Origin: CAYXZL01 sp964469925
Lineage (GTDB): Bacteria; Patescibacteriota; Gracilibacteria; Absconditabacterales; Absconditicoccaceae
NCBI GenBank assembly: GCA_964469925.1
Contig: CAYXZL010000009.1
Span: 1 to 48,789 of the forward strand
Reading direction: 5' to 3'
Length of the DNA: 48,789 bases
Part shown: one piece after another, positions 1 through 11,771 of the stretch
How the letters are laid out: the number at the start of each line of letters is the position of its first letter
How positions within the stretch are numbered: position 1 is the stretch's first letter
The notes under the pieces: generated by a model
The model's input: the letters and a program-made list of their open reading frames with translations, nothing else
What the model was told of the DNA's origin: nothing
The model's database searches: none
Translations under genes and position numbers: made by a program

Positions 1-1
1 A

Positions 2-556
2 GCTAATACTCCTCCTTTTAGTGAAGAAAACAAAACAGATTCTCCCCTGTCTCTCTATGGTGACACGCCGCAGGCTACTGAGCTTATCGCACCTAGTTCT
101 AGTAGTAGTTATGGTATAAAACCTACCTGATTACGGTTTTTCAATGTATTGTGACCATGGTGAAGACCCGATGGTTCCTTGTTCCTTTTTGTTGATCATA
201 TTGTGAAGGGGAAACCTATTCAGTTATTTAATTATGGGAAAATGAAGAGGAATTTTACCTATATTGACGATATCATTGATGCTACTGTCAAATCCCTTGA
301 TAGTCCTGCTCTTTATGATATTTTTAATTTAGCTAATGATAACATTGTTGATTTGCATTATTTTGTCGAAAGAATTGAGTTTGAATTAGGTAAGAAGGCT
401 GAGATAGAACTAGTTCCTATCCAACCTTGAGAAATTGAAGAAAGCAGAGTCAATATTCAGCATACTAAAAGCGTTTTGTCCTGGTCTCCTTATACTAATA
501 TCGAGGATATGGTGCGTCTTTTTGTTCTTCGGTATAAAGAATTTTATAATATTTAA
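2..556 (+). CDS. UDP-glucuronate 4-epimerase (CapI-like), 5' end outside window
   Basis: C-terminal 184 residues of an extended short-chain dehydrogenase/reductase that interconverts UDP-glucuronate and UDP-galacturonate (or the aminouronic equivalents) in the cytoplasm. Read with TGA=Gly the frame contains LRFFNVLGPWGRPD, the signature of CapI-type epimerases, with TGA at three of its Gly positions, then KRNFTYIDDI, also typical of the family. The frame ends at TAA. Under the standard code it is split into fragments. It lies 11 nt before a UDP-HexNAc 6-dehydrogenase on the same strand, so the pair probably supplies (amino)uronic acid precursors for the glycan made by this locus. The N-terminal Rossmann GxxGxxG and the YxxxK catalytic motif should lie mainly upstream of the window. 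Confidence 0.9.
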
Positions 557-567
557 TATCCTGTTTC

Positions 568-1794
568 ATGATACAAGGTGTTTGAGTGGTTGGATTAGGT
601 TATGTTGGATTGCCTCTTGCTTATCACTTTGCAAAAGCTGGTTATACTGTTGTTGGTTATGATATATCAGAGAAAAGAGTGTCTGATTTATCTTCTGGGA
701 TAGATGTGACTAATGAGGTGGGTGCATGACTTGCTGATACTACTATTTTCTTTACTACTTCTCTTCTTGAGTTACAGAAAGTTGATGTTGTGATTGTTAC
801 TGTTCCAACTCCTATTGACACACATAACAACCCTGATTTTTCTCCTCTGGAAAAGGCATCTCAGGCAGTCGGCTCTGTGCTTAGAAAGTGACAAATAGTG
901 GTGTACGAATCGACAGTCTATCCTGGCTGTACTGAAGATATTTGTTTACCTATTCTTGAAAAACATTCCTGATTATCTTGTCCTGTTGATTTTCAAGTTG
1001 GTTATTCTCCTGAAAGGATTAATCCAGGTGATGCTGTTCATAGACTTGATACTATTGTTAAGGTTGTGGCCTGAATAGACTCTTCTACCACTAATGTTTT
1101 GGCGGATCTCTATGGTTCTGTTGTAACTGCGTGAGTTCATATTGCTTCTAGTATTAAGGTTGCAGAGGCTTCTAAAATAATTGAGAATACTCAGAGAGAC
1201 GTGAATATTGCTCTAATGAACGAACTTCAAGAATTGTTTGACAGATGCGGTATTAGTATTTGGGATGTTTTAGAAGCTTCTAGAACCAAACGAAACTTTT
1301 TGCCTTTTTCCCCTGGATTAGTGGGGGGACATTGTATAGGAGTTGACCCCTATTGGTTAGCTTATAAGGCACAAGAAGTTGGCTTATATCCAGATATGAT
1401 TCTGGCTGGTAGGAGAAGAAACGATTATCAGGCCATTTATGTTGCTGGTAAACTTGTTAAGTATTTGCTAAGTCATTCTCTTTTGCCCCGCAGTTCGCGT
1501 CTTCTTATTTTGTGATTGACATTTAAACCTGATGTTCCTGACTTTAGAAATAGTAAGGTAGTTGATCTTGTAAAAGAGCTTTTAAGCTATTGAGTTGATG
1601 TTTATCTTCATGACCCTTTTGCCCAATCTTTTCTAGATGTTATTGTTCGTGAGTATGGATTAGAAAAGAGTCATATTGTTGATGAGATCTATTTGTCTGA
1701 TTACGATGTTGTTGTCCAAACTGTTGCACATAATGATTATTCTCTTTTGGATCGTACCAAATCTCGTCATTTTTTGGATATTAGGTCTATGTAA
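568..1794 (+). CDS. UDP-N-acetylhexosamine 6-dehydrogenase (WbpO/TviB type nucleotide-sugar dehydrogenase)
   Basis: 408 aa. It oxidises C6 of a UDP-sugar to the uronic acid using two NAD+. The N-terminal Rossmann motif GVVGLGYVGLPLA begins near residue 4; its first Gly is TGA. SPERINPGD (mid-protein) and PGLVGGHCIGVDPYWL, which holds the catalytic Cys, match the TviB/WbpO branch that acts on UDP-GlcNAc or UDP-GalNAc rather than UDP-Glc. The C-terminal NAD/UDP-binding domain carries GLTFKPDVPDFRNSK, again with TGA for its leading Gly. About a dozen in-frame TGAs are bridged, and the length is normal for the family. The gene follows the CapI-like epimerase by 11 nt and precedes the flippase by 3 nt: one operon. 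Confidence 0.93.
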
Positions 1795-1797
1795 ATT

Positions 1798-3327
1798 ATG
1801 AATTTATTAAAGGATGAACAGCTTTCTCATAAGCTTATAAAGCAATGATTTCGAGTCTATTTTTTTTCTTTTCTTATTGCTCCTACAGGTTACATTTTTA
1901 GAATTGTTTTGTCGCAGAAGTTTGATGTATCTACTGTTGGGGTCTTTTATTCTATCCTTTCTTTTTTGACTGTTTTGACAATGTATAATGATCTTGGTTT
2001 AAGCCATAGTCTTAAATATTTTTTGCCTACCTTCTACTTACAGAGGAAGTATGATGCTATGAAAACATCGTTACTTCTGACTTTATTGATGCAATTGGGA
2101 TCTGCATTTCTTATTATTGCTTTTCTTTGGGGAGGATGAGCTGAACGACTAAGCATTCATCATTTTCACAACTCTTCTGCTCTGCCAGTTTTACGTGTTT
2201 TTTTAGTGTATTTTTTAGGCATCAACCTTTATGAGGTGATCACTATTGTTATGAGGGCATTTCAGGATGTTTGGCATGACAATATTAGCTATGTTTTTAG
2301 AATGCGATCTACGACAATTTTTGTTATTCTTTTTTTCTTTTGTGGTGTGTCCTCTCTTATGCGATATGTGTGGGCTTGGGTCCTTGGTTTGTTTTTGGGA
2401 CTTTTTTATGCTCTCTTTATCTTTTCAAAAAAGTATTGGGCTACTTTTTCTCAGTGAATTTTCTCCTTGCAATCGTTGCAGGTGAAGAAGTATTTCCACT
2501 ATGCACTCTGGATTTTCCTTTGATCTAACGCTGGTATTTTGATGAGCCATGTTGATCAACAAATGGTTGTTAATATGCTTTGAGACTACTCTGCTTGAAT
2601 TTATGCTAACTATTTGAGCTTGTTTAATGCATTTACATATGTTGTTTGACCTTTAGTTGGGATTTTATTTCCAATTGTGGTAGAGTTGCGTTGAAAAGGA
2701 GAGACTCAAAAAATGGAGAAACTTTATGCTTTATTTTTTAACTATCTGTTTATTCTTTCTCTTTTTTGATCCCTTATGTTTATTGTATTCTGACCAAACA
2801 TTGCGTCTATTTTGTTTTGATGATCTTTCTCAGAGTCGTGACAATTGTTACGTTTTGCAGCAATTTTCTTACCGTTTTTTACTATTAATAGTATTTGTGC
2901 CACATTGTTGAGCAGTACCTGAAAGATTGGTTTTTACGTAAAAATCACCTTATTTGCTGCCTTTTTAAATGTAGCACTAAATTATTTTCTTATTCCTCAT
3001 TATGGTCTTTATGGTTCTGTATTCTCTACTATGTTTAACTGGATGTTGGTAACTATTGTTAGTTATTTCGAAATTAGATCTGATTATCGTGTTCGTTGGG
3101 AGGCTTCCTTATTACTTAGAAACTTTGTTGGCATGGCTATTGCGTGATTTGTTTTGTATTGGGTATTTTACTGATCTGCTTTCATTAGACGGACAGGTAT
3201 TATATATTATGACTTTTTGTTTTTGTTGTGTTCTATCTGTTTTGTTGCTATTATTCTTTTCTTTTTGAATAGAAGGACTCTTTTACAACTCTATCGTGAA
3301 GTTCGCCTATTGCAATCTACTTCTTAG
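1798..3327 (+). CDS. Wzx-type polysaccharide flippase (MATE/MOP superfamily)
   Basis: 509 aa, almost entirely hydrophobic, with 12-14 predicted membrane segments. It resembles oligosaccharide translocases that flip lipid-linked repeat units across the cytoplasmic membrane. The segment around residues 380-420, with LNVALNYFLIPHYGLYG, is the recognisable family hallmark (a polar N-P/G element in the late transmembrane helices). Gly at many loop and helix positions is TGA, so the standard code shows only unrelated-looking short ORFs. The start ATG is 3 nt after the dehydrogenase stop. The gene is the export step expected for a surface glycan locus; no Wzy polymerase was confidently identified in the window. 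Confidence 0.85.
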
Positions 3328-3399
3328 TGTTTATCTTTCTGTTATTTTATGTATTATGCTGTCTCATTTTAGGGTGTTTTTTATTAGCTCTTTTTGTTT

Positions 3400-4257
3400 A
3401 TGGTTTTAAAGGATCTGCTTAAAAAGATCTTTCATCTTTTGGGTGTTTATGACACAATTTTCACCCCAACTAGATTGTACTATAGGTTTTTGAGGCTTAT
3501 CGGTTTTGGTGTTAATAGATCCTTTAGTGTATGGTGAGGTTCACCTATTACTATAATGATGGAATCATTCCATTGATTCAATGAATTCTTCTCTTCTGAT
3601 GAATCTCTATTGATGGATAAGGAAAAAAGATTTTTTTGTGAGATGGCGAAGAATCAACGTACTTTATTAGATATTGGTGCTTTGTATTGAGCTTTTTCTC
3701 TTACTTTTCTTTCTCAAAATCCAACTAAAAATGTTGCTTATGCTTTTGATCCATCTCCTCATGCATTTCGTGTTTTGAAACAACATCAATTACTCAATCC
3801 TTCTTTGGCACTTAATATTCGTAATTGTGCGGTATGATGAACTAAATGAACTTTAAAGATGCGCTATAACTGGTTACACCTAGAGGTTCTTCCTGATAGT
3901 GCTGAAAAGTTTGATTATCTCGCTGATGTTGTAACGATAGATTCTTTTGTAAAGGAATCTGGTGTGGTTTTTGACTTTATTAAAATTGATTGTGAGTGAT
4001 CTGAGTTTTTTGTGCTCCAATGATGATATGAGTTTCTGAAAAGCCACAGTCCAGTTATTCTCTTGGAGCTTCACTATAAGATGCTTTTGAATTTATGAAT
4101 CAATCCAAGTGATGTTTTTTCTTATTTGCAACAACTTGGATTTTCTTTTTATGACTTCTCGAAGCAACTAATCTGAGATGTTGATACTTATCTTTCTGCG
4201 AAAAATGCTGTTTATTTTGTTGTTTGTGCTAAGTCTTCTTCTTTATGATTTGAGTAA
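3400..4257 (+). CDS. FkbM-family SAM-dependent methyltransferase
   Basis: 285 aa. The SAM-binding motif LLDIGALYGAFSLTFL lies near residues 90-105, with TGA as one glycine, and the family signature FIKIDCEGSEFFVLQGGYEFL near residues 190-210, with three TGA glycines. FkbM enzymes O-methylate sugars or polyketides; in glycan loci they modify hydroxyls of the polymer. The N-terminal roughly 80 residues, before the Rossmann fold, are basic and aromatic and may contact the membrane or acceptor. It ends 3 nt before the acyltransferase gene. The neighbours all belong to surface glycan synthesis. The acceptor cannot be told from sequence. Confidence 0.88.
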
Positions 4258-4260
4258 AAC

Positions 4261-4752
4261 ATGAGTGTTACTAATTTGTTTAATTCTTTTTTAAATGTTC
4301 GTTTTTTCAATTTATTTGATTTTTTATATTTACGTTCAAAGAAGGCTTTCTATAGGTCAAAATGTAAATCATTTGGTGAGAACGTTATTTTTTTTGGCAA
4401 TCCTGTTTTTTACAATATGCATAATATTTCTCTCGGCTCTAATGTGGATATTAATGATGGTGTTATCATTAATGGTTGGTCTTCTATCATTGTTGGTGAT
4501 TGAGTTTGCCTTTCTGCTTACTCACAATTACAGACAGCTTGATATGATGTACGTAATTATCCAAATAAAGTTCATGTTTCACAACCTATTGTTTTATGAT
4601 TAAATGTTTGGGTTGGAGCTGGTGCTATTATTCTGTGAGGTGTGACTGTGGGCGATAATACTGTTATTGGTGCTGGCTCAGTCGTTACTCATGACATTCC
4701 TTCTAATGAGCTATGGGCATGAGTTCCTGCAAAGAAAATAAGAAATTTATAA
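4261..4752 (+). CDS. Left-handed beta-helix acyltransferase (WbbJ/MaaA-like)
   Basis: 163 aa. Hexapeptide-repeat acyltransferase, probably O-acetylating a sugar of the glycan from acetyl-CoA. Successive hexapeptides are visible from about residue 60 (ISLGSNVDINDGVIINGW, then VWVGAGAIILGGVTVGDN, VIGAGSVVTHDIP), and the protein ends in the usual LWAGVPAKKIRNL. TGA is read as Gly at five positions, including the LGG and AGVPA turns. It is preceded by a basic, aromatic N-terminal segment. Its TAA lies 7 nt from the stop of the convergent glycosyltransferase, so there is almost no intergenic space. Confidence 0.9.
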
Positions 4753-4759
4753 TTGATAT

Positions 4760-5902
4760 TTATAGTATTTGTTTGAATGTTTTTTCTCGTATGTTGGGGG
4801 TGAATTTTTGTTTGAACAAATTTGTACTTTTTTTCTTTCGGTTTTTGTAATTTATTATTCCTTGTTTTATTGCTTTTTCTATTTCCTTGACCAATTCTTC
4901 TCTTATCGTTCAATGGAGGAATTTCTTTTGAAATTCTGTCATTGTAAACTGTGGTGTGTCAATAATTTCTCTTTTTCAAACTTGTTTTTTGACGAGAAAG
5001 GGGTGCTGTATAATTATGCCATTTTCTTGATTGATAATCATTTCCGGAACAGCGTACGTGTCAACTGCTATGATTCCACATCAAAATGACAGTGCTTCTA
5101 ATATTGATACGCCAAAAGATTCGTGCATACTTGGCAGTATAAAAATGTCAGTTTGGGGTAGATACTTTGTAAGTATTTTTTCCCTTTTTTGTTTTCACTT
5201 AAACTTTATTCTTTTGTCATCTTTATATCTTTTTTGTCGTTTCTCATTTTCAAAGCCAATTAGAGTAAGTGAGATGTTTTTATTGTCTATGCTATGAAAG
5301 GCTTTGAGTAATTCTGGTACTCACTTTCTTTCTGGATGTCCTCAAACAAATGTAAAGTTTATTGTTTTGCTCTCTCTCTCTTGTTTGTTATTTGTGTTGT
5401 CCTCCATTCTTGGATAGAGAACTATTGTTTTCTTTTTGATATTTTTTCATAGCATCTTTTCTAGGGATGCTTGACATGCTTGTGATATGCAGACTATTTT
5501 ATGACAACGTTTGCTTGTGAGGAGTCGTTTGATAATGGGTTTAAATAGTCTTAGTGCAAAGGTATTGTAATATGTTAGAATGTATGGGTTGTCCAACTCG
5601 ATAATGTATGGTTTTTTACTCATTAGTGGTATGTCTCCTCGAGTATATATATAGTCTGCACTATTTGATTCTGGAGGCAATCTTTTGATATTTATTAATG
5701 GTATATAGTTAACAATTATTTGTTCGATTTTATTTATAATCCACCTCTTTTTTCAAGCTCCTTCATTCTTTTTGTCTGTTAGGTCTATGTCTTTTTTGAT
5801 GCTTGATATTGATTTAACTATATCTTTACTATATCTGACTGTGTCTTTTTGTCTTTCTCTATGGTTTACTTTCTGGTAAAAAAATATTTTTTTGTTTGGC
5901 AT
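4760..5902 (-). CDS. GT4-family glycosyltransferase
   Basis: 380 aa. GT-B fold transferase using a nucleotide-sugar donor. The C-terminal domain is clear: FTFVGGHPERKGVPELLKAF, then DIFILPSMHESFGVSILEAL, where the second Glu of the ESFGVSILE motif contacts the donor ribose/phosphate, followed by GCGIIAVDTYAVPEMI. The N-terminal acceptor domain is divergent. TGA codes Gly at FVGG and ESFG. The first ATG in the open frame (MPNKKIFFYQ) was chosen; the frame closes with TAA about 90 nt upstream. It is the only minus-strand gene between two plus-strand glycan blocks and is divergent from the FkbM gene at 6044, with a 141-nt shared upstream region. Confidence 0.87.
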
Positions 5903-6043
5903 TTTTTTTGACTCTATGGGATTAATGTTAGTTGATTGCTTCCCTTGTAATATATGTATGTTTTTCGTAAAAAAAAGTTTGTTTTTGTTTTTTTAAATCC
6001 TGGTATTTGGTTCGGACGTTCACTCCTTTACTCTTGCTTTTAT

Positions 6044-6844
6044 ATGAAAAAGTTTTTCTCACTGATACGTCTTTTTGTTTTATCTGTTCAAAGATGAGTT
6101 CTTTTTGATTATCTTCGCTATAAGATATGGTGATGATATGTAGAACTTCCACCGCAATGATTGTGTCGCATTATAAAAAACAAACAAAACGCCACTCTTT
6201 TTTCTATTCCGTCTACTGATTTCTCTCTTTACGAATATTGACTCAATCCTTTGTTTCAGCTTTTAATTTACCCTTTTTTTTCTTTAAGTGTTGGTTCTAT
6301 TTTTTTGGATATCGGTTCTTTTATTGGATATTATTCTTTGGACTTAGCTAAAAGGTATCCAACGCTAAAAGTTTTTGCTATTGAACCGAACCCAAAAACT
6401 TTTGAAGTTTTATGTCAAAATATTGTTATTAATAAGTTTCAAGACCGTATTATTCCTGTTAACAAAGCAATAGGTGCTGTTACTGGCAATTTGCCTTTTA
6501 CTTTGGAAGGTGATACTTCTCATCTTCTTGCTTCTCCCGCTGATCATTTCTCATCTAGTGCTATACAAGTTGAAGTATTACAACTGTCTGATTTTTTTTC
6601 TTTTTATAATGTTGATATCTCTAGTGTTGGTTTAATCAAAATTGATGTTGAGGGCTATGAACGTCCTATTTTGGAGCAGTTAGTTTTGTATACTTCTTTC
6701 TTTTCTTTTGGTATGAAAATAATTTGTGAAATATGGGATGATGGCAGTTCTTACAAAGATGAGTGCTCTGCTCTCATGAAGAAAAATGGTTTTGTTTGTA
6801 AAAAACTGGATGCTAGTAACTATTTGTTTACTTACGTAGGATAA
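6044..6844 (+). CDS. FkbM-family SAM-dependent methyltransferase
   Basis: 266 aa. A standard-code ORF begins only at 6251, but with TGA=Gly the frame runs back to ATG 6044 (MKKFFSLIRLFVLSVQRG), giving a normal N-terminal region ending in YEYGLNPLFQLL. Motif I is IFLDIGSFIGYYSLDLA, followed by FAIEPNPKTFEVL, and the FkbM signature LIKIDVEGYERPILEQL lies near residues 207-223. It is a paralogue of the FkbM gene at 3400. It lies 24 nt before the following epimerase and starts the second plus-strand block of the glycan locus. It probably O-methylates a sugar of the same polymer. Confidence 0.88.
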
Positions 6845-6868
6845 GGTTTTACTTTTTTTAATGTGTTT

Positions 6869-7837
6869 ATGTTTGCTGATTATCTTAGAAATAAGACTAT
6901 TCTTGTGACTGGTTGAGCTGGTTTTTTGTGATCACATCTTTGTGAAAAGCTTTTGTCATATGAAGCAATTGTTCTTTGTGTCGATAATATGCAAACTGGA
7001 CAGCAAGATAATGTTGATCTTTTCTTGTGAAATGATCGTTATTCGTTTTTTCTTTGAGATTGTAATATCTATGATGATCTCTATCCGATTTTTTCGTCCC
7101 ATACCATTGATTTTGTTTTTCATCATGCAGCAACGGTTGGTGTTAAATTAACTAATGAAAATCCTTTATGAGTTTTGGATGATATTAAGTGAACAAGGAA
7201 CATTTTGGATCTTTCTCTCGATTTTTGAGTTGAAAAGGTCGTTTTTTGTTCTTCTTCTGAAGTATATGGAGAGCCATTAAGACTTCCTCAACATGAGTCT
7301 GATCCTGTTTCTCCTCATATCCCTTATGCTACTGTTAAACTTGTTGGCGAACAAATGATGCAAGCATTTTATACAAAGAAATGATTGAGAACTACTTCTT
7401 TGAGGTTTTTTAATGTTTATTGACCGAGACAAATTGGTACTGCATATGGTTTTGTTACTGGTATTTTTATCAACCAAGTCTTGCATGACCAATCTCCTAC
7501 TATTTTTTGAGATGGATCCCAAACGCGCAACTTTGTGTATGTGGAGGACAATGTCTTGGCCACTATTTCTGCTTTACTTTCTTCTGATTCTGATGGTGAA
7601 GTTATCAATATTGGAACTGGCTACCCAATTACTGTTTTGGAATTAGCTGAAAAGATTATCTCTCTTTCTGGTCGTACCTTATCTCCTGTATTTGTTGATG
7701 CTTGAGACGATAAAAGAGTGAAACATCGTTTTCCTGATGTATCAAAAATGAAAACTTTATTGTCGTATGAGCCAAAGTTTACTTTAGAAGAGGGTTTGCA
7801 CTTAACTATTGATTGGTACCGTTCTCGTTTGTTTTAG
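6869..7837 (+). CDS. NAD-dependent nucleotide-sugar epimerase/dehydratase (extended SDR)
   Basis: 322 aa. Extended SDR with LVTGGAGFLGSHL at residues 12-24, where three of the glycines are TGA. VVFCSSSEVYGEP carries the catalytic Ser region and PYATVK the catalytic Tyr-Lys pair. LRFFNVYGPRQ, DGSQTRNFVYVEDN and VINIGTG are also present. It is closest in pattern to UDP-glucuronate decarboxylases and UDP-glucose 4-epimerases, but the exact substrate is not decidable by eye. It sits between an FkbM methyltransferase and a GT-D type gene, so it should make a sugar-nucleotide precursor for this glycan. Confidence 0.87.
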
Positions 7838-7853
7838 CTGGTTTACTGCCTTT

Positions 7854-8702
7854 ATGAATTTCTCTTGAACTTTAAAGTGGATGTTTTCTTCTTTTTTGCA
7901 AAAACCAGAATATTTGTTTTGGTGTTTAAGAAATTATTTTACCAACTGGAGGGTCTTTTTGTATGTGACGGTGTATTACCCTTTGTTTTTTTTCTGATAT
8001 AAGACTCCTCCTCTTTCTATTAAGACGAAGAGTTTTGACGTCAATAAAAGTTTTGTTAGAATCTGAGATGGTGAAATATTGATTTGTATGTGAATTGATC
8101 TTCACTTTGCTACTTTTACCCAGAAGGCATTTCCTAAACTTCAATCTACTATGAGAAAACTTGTCGCCTATTCATGAGATGATTTGGATTTGTGATTATC
8201 GTTGAAGTATATTACTGAGGTAGAAGATTCTACCCCAAGGATGGAGATGCATAGACTTATGAGAACGTATTATAAACATGTTCTGGGACTTTCCCCTAAA
8301 AAGCCTTATTGAGATGCCTATTTCTTTAGGGATTTGTGAAACTTTGACGCTTTGGCATTTTTGTATTCTCGTTATAAGATTGTTTTAATTACTAAAGCCT
8401 CGACGATTGTTGCTGTTGCCGAAAGTAAAAAGTTTTTACTTGTTTGATCGGTTGAGATTCCGCCTAATAATGCATTTTCCTTTTATGATTCTATTAAGAA
8501 TGACGTTATCTCTGCGTGTAAAAGATTTCAATACGACCCTTCTCTCAGAATTCTTATTAGTGCTTGACCAGTAGCTAAGATGCTCTGTTATGATCTGACT
8601 GTTTCTCATTCTTTTGTTTGTCATGATGTTGGCTCTGTGTTTGATATGTTTTTAACTGGTTATTACTATTCTGTACATGAAGGCAAAACAGAACAAAGAT
8701 AG
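7854..8702 (+). CDS. GT-D fold glycosyltransferase domain protein (DUF1792-like)
   Basis: 282 aa. SFVRIGDGEILICMGID near residue 65 matches the nucleotide-sugar binding N-terminal motif of the GT-D family, first described for the pneumococcal SRRP glycosyltransferase DUF1792. The C-terminal ILISAGPVAKMLCYDL and the final HDVGSVFDMFLTGYY also follow that family's pattern (a G-P loop, then D-x-G). TGA is Gly in the GDGE and GP elements. The first 45 residues are hydrophobic and aromatic, so the protein may be membrane-associated. Its 3' end overlaps the next gene by 26 nt, an indication of tight translational coupling. Confidence 0.75.
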
Positions 8703-9741
8703 CCTTTTTTGGGTCAATCCTGAATCTCACTATGTTTATGATGGTATGCTCAAGTTTTTTTCTGAGCGTTTCATCTTTACTATGTATGATGCTAATAACT
8801 TTGCTCAGTCAGTTTCTTATTGAACGCACAAAAAACTACTTAAATCTTTTGCTTTGAGTTTTTTACAAACGTTTTTTCTTTTTTTTAAGGACCCTTTTGA
8901 TCCTTTTTACACTAAAGCTTTTTGGATACGGGGGGACATTTTTACTAATTTTTTATGCTTAAAATCACTTTTTTTTCGTCCTAGGTCTTCTATTTTTTTT
9001 TCTTCGCATTTTATAAAATATAAAGAATCTTTTTTGAAGAAACTATTCTTCTTTTTGTATGGTTCTTTGTTTGTTGGGAAAAAGATTATTGTCCCAACTC
9101 AATCTGCTCTATCTTCATTTTCTTTTTTTTCAAAAAAAGTTTTTGTTTTCCCTCAACTGTATTTGTGAGATTTATATGAAAATAATAGCTTGGGCAATAA
9201 ACGCTTGAAGATCTTGGTTGTGGTGTGACAGTTTACCAAGAGGAAAAGGGTAGATTTTTTGTTGGATGCAGTTTTGAGTATGTCTTCTGATTTGATAGAT
9301 GTTTGATTATGTGGTTTGTTGAGTAATGACTTTGATTTGGAATTTTATAAGAAAGCTTTTTGAGAAAGGTTGCATTATTATTGATTTATCGATCACTCTT
9401 GTATTTCTTCTCTTTACCTTTCTCACAATCTTTTAGTTCTACCTTCCCAATCTGACCCCATTTGAGCTGTTATTGTTGAAGCTATGGCTCATAGTTTGCC
9501 TATTGTTGTCTCAAACAATGTTGGTGCAAGTTCTTATATTGTTGAGGGTTATAATTGATATGTTTTTCCATACGATAATCTAGAATTGCTTGTATCTCGT
9601 ATTGACATACTACTTGATCCGGAAATCAGAGTTATGTTTGGAAGTCGTTCTAGGGTCTTAGTTCATGATAACCACTGGTACCATAATAGGCAACTGGTAG
9701 ACTCGCTTTGAGACTGATTTTTATCTTTTATGTATTCTTAA
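8677..9741 (+). CDS. GT4-family glycosyltransferase
   Basis: 354 aa. C-terminal GT-B domain with KILVVVGQFTKRKRVDFLLDA near residues 182-202, LLVLPSQSDPIGAVIVEAM (E-x7-E type donor site) and PIVVSNNVGASSYIVEG, then NGYVFPYDN. TGA is used for Gly in VGQF, PIGAV and YNGYV. The N-terminal domain is unusually Phe-rich. The start ATG lies inside the previous gene, with a 26-nt overlap, and the stop overlaps the next start as TAATG, so translation of the three genes is probably coupled. It adds a sugar to the growing glycan; the linkage is unknown. Confidence 0.87.
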
Positions 9742-10544
9742 TGAGAGATAGGTTTTTTGATTCTGTTTCAAGAAGACTTGTATATGTTGATAATGCCGCA
9801 ACTGCTGATTTTCGAGAACAACGATGGCAAGGGGATGATCTGAAAGGCCGTGTTAAGAACTTTGGTGCTTTTAACTGACTTTGTAAACTTATTCATAAAT
9901 TTTTGTGACTATGAGACTATAAGGTTTTAGATGGATGATCTGGTATTGGCAATATTGTCTACGCACTAAAACGTTGGTGATATGATGCTTATGGTGTTGA
10001 TTATGCTGTTAGAACTAATAATGAAGTTAGGAGGCTTTTCCCTGAATTAAAGATTGTGGATGGAGATGTTACTTCACTTCCTTTTGGTGATAATTTTTTT
10101 GATGCTTATTATTCTGGTGGTGTTATTGAGCATTTTTATTTTTGATATGATTCTGTTATCCGGGAAATGTATAGGGTTTTGAAGCCTTGATGATTTGCTT
10201 TTGTTACTTTCCCCTATATGTCTCCCTTGAGAAAGTTAATGGCGAAGCTTTGATTTTATAAACCTTGGTCTTCTAGATTTTTTGATGAAAAGACTTTTTA
10301 TCAGTTTGCTTTGGATGCTGATTCTGTGATAAGTGATTTTCGTAAGGTATGATTTTCTTGTGCTTATAAAAAGCCTCAATCGGGAGCATATGGAATTGAA
10401 GATGATTTGCCTGTTTTCTGATCCCTTGTCAAATACTTTTTATCGAGTAATTATAGATATGTTAGGGCGTGTTGATATGCTATATGAGAACTTTTCCGTC
10501 CAGTAGCTGGTCATGCTATGTTACTGGTTTTGCAAAAAAATTAG
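9741..10544 (+). CDS. Class I SAM-dependent methyltransferase (Methyltransf_11 type)
   Basis: 267 aa. Motif I KVLDGGSGIGNIVYAL near residues 61-76 (second Gly TGA), an acidic loop LKIVDGDVTSLPFGDNFFDA, motif YSGGVIEHF, and post-motif REMYRVLKPGGFAFVTFP with both KPGG glycines encoded by TGA. This is the UbiE/small-molecule methyltransferase type and probably modifies a sugar or lipid intermediate of this locus. ATG overlaps the preceding TAA by one base. The stop lies 6 nt from that of the convergent GT4 gene, leaving no room for a conventional terminator between the two operons. Confidence 0.87.
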
Positions 10545-10550
10545 AATTTT

Positions 10551-11771
10551 TTATATATTGCGTATGTGTTCTCTTATAAACTCTGATGTTTGGTCATATT
10601 TCATGGCTCTTTGTTGTAGTTTTTTCTGATTGTGTTTTTTTGTTTTAGAACTTCTTATTTTTTGTAATATTGCTTCTTCTAGCTTTTTTTCTTCTACTGT
10701 TAGAGGTTTGTTTGTGATTGTTTCGAAGAATGGTTTTTCGATTGGGAAGGGTTGGGTTAGTGTCCCATATGATCCTGTGTAGGGATACTTTACTGGTGTG
10801 TGAATTGTGAGTTCTGGACATAATATTTCTCTTGGTCAATAATCGCAGTCTGTTGCGATTATTGTTTTTCCTAGAGATAGTGCTTCTGTGACAACTTGTG
10901 GCATGCCTTCTCGTAGTGAAGTGAGAATAAAGCAGTCTGCTTTTGCTATTAGAGAGAAGGGATTTTCTATTGCTCATGTAAAACGCACATGTTTTTCTAT
11001 TTGTAGTTTTTTTGCTAAACATTTTTGTTCTTTTTCTAAATTTCACCCTCAAATGATTATTAGTCTTGTGTTAGGTTCTTGTTCGTTGATTGAAGCAAAC
11101 ACCCTTAGTAAGTGTCGTTGTCATTTGGGCTTTTCCTGCCTTCATACTGTTATCAAAGTATAATTTTGACTTATAAACTTTTTTATACTGTTGGGTATTT
11201 TTTCTTGGCTTTTTTTCTTGTTTCTTTCGCTGTCGTATATGTTAGGGATTACTTTTATCTTTGACTTTAATTTTGGGTATTTTTTTGATAATCCGTATTT
11301 ATTTTTTTCGGTTTGTACTAATAAGACGTCAGCATATTTGTATAGATTTTTGTATGATCGTAAAACTATTTCATCTAGTAATGATGTTTTTTGACTGTGA
11401 TTTGCTGTTGGATTTGTTCTAATTCGCAAGTAGAATTTGATCTTTTTTTGAGATAGTATTTTTTTGTAGATTAGAATAGTCGGTAAAATGCTTGTGTTTG
11501 CGTCGTCGTGAATTGTTATTATCTTGTCTGGTTGGACTTGTTTTATTAACTTTAAGAAGAGAAAAGTCCTCATTATTATCTTAAATGGTCGGTATATTGC
11601 TGTGGTCGTTTTTTCGTTGAATTCTATTATTTTTTTTCTGTCGATAACTCCTTTTAAATTTGCTTTATAGATAGATATGAATGTGCTTTCGTATTCTTCG
11701 TCAAATACTTTATTCATGGGAGCGAAGTCCCAAAGAGTTCAATTTATTAGCATACATTTTTCTTGTTTCAT
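10551..11771 (-). CDS. GT4-family glycosyltransferase
   Basis: 406 aa with the start chosen here. Landmarks: LITVGRQEKPKGQRHLLRVF, TRLIIIGGGNLEKE, CFILTSLREGMPQVVTEAL (donor-site Glu residues) and KTIIATDCDYGPREIL. The standard-code frame stops at 11142, exactly inside the TVGRQ motif, where TGA codes Gly. Three in-frame ATGs (11,792, 11,771 and 11,753) are possible; 11,771 was preferred because it puts KCMLIN as the first beta strand. All choices overlap the 3' end of the preceding GT2 gene. It is the last gene of the long minus-strand operon. Confidence 0.85.

Noticed and set aside
5928..6152. Minus-strand ORF beginning VEVLHIITISY, which looks like a glycosyltransferase N-terminus
   Set aside because: It lies antisense to the true N-terminus of the FkbM methyltransferase (6044 onwards), ends in TAA, and cannot be joined to the GT4 gene without an unsupported frameshift.
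10645..11052. 135-aa basic minus-strand ORF
   Set aside because: A shadow in another frame of the GT4 gene at 10,551-11,771, whose motifs run straight through this interval in the correct frame.
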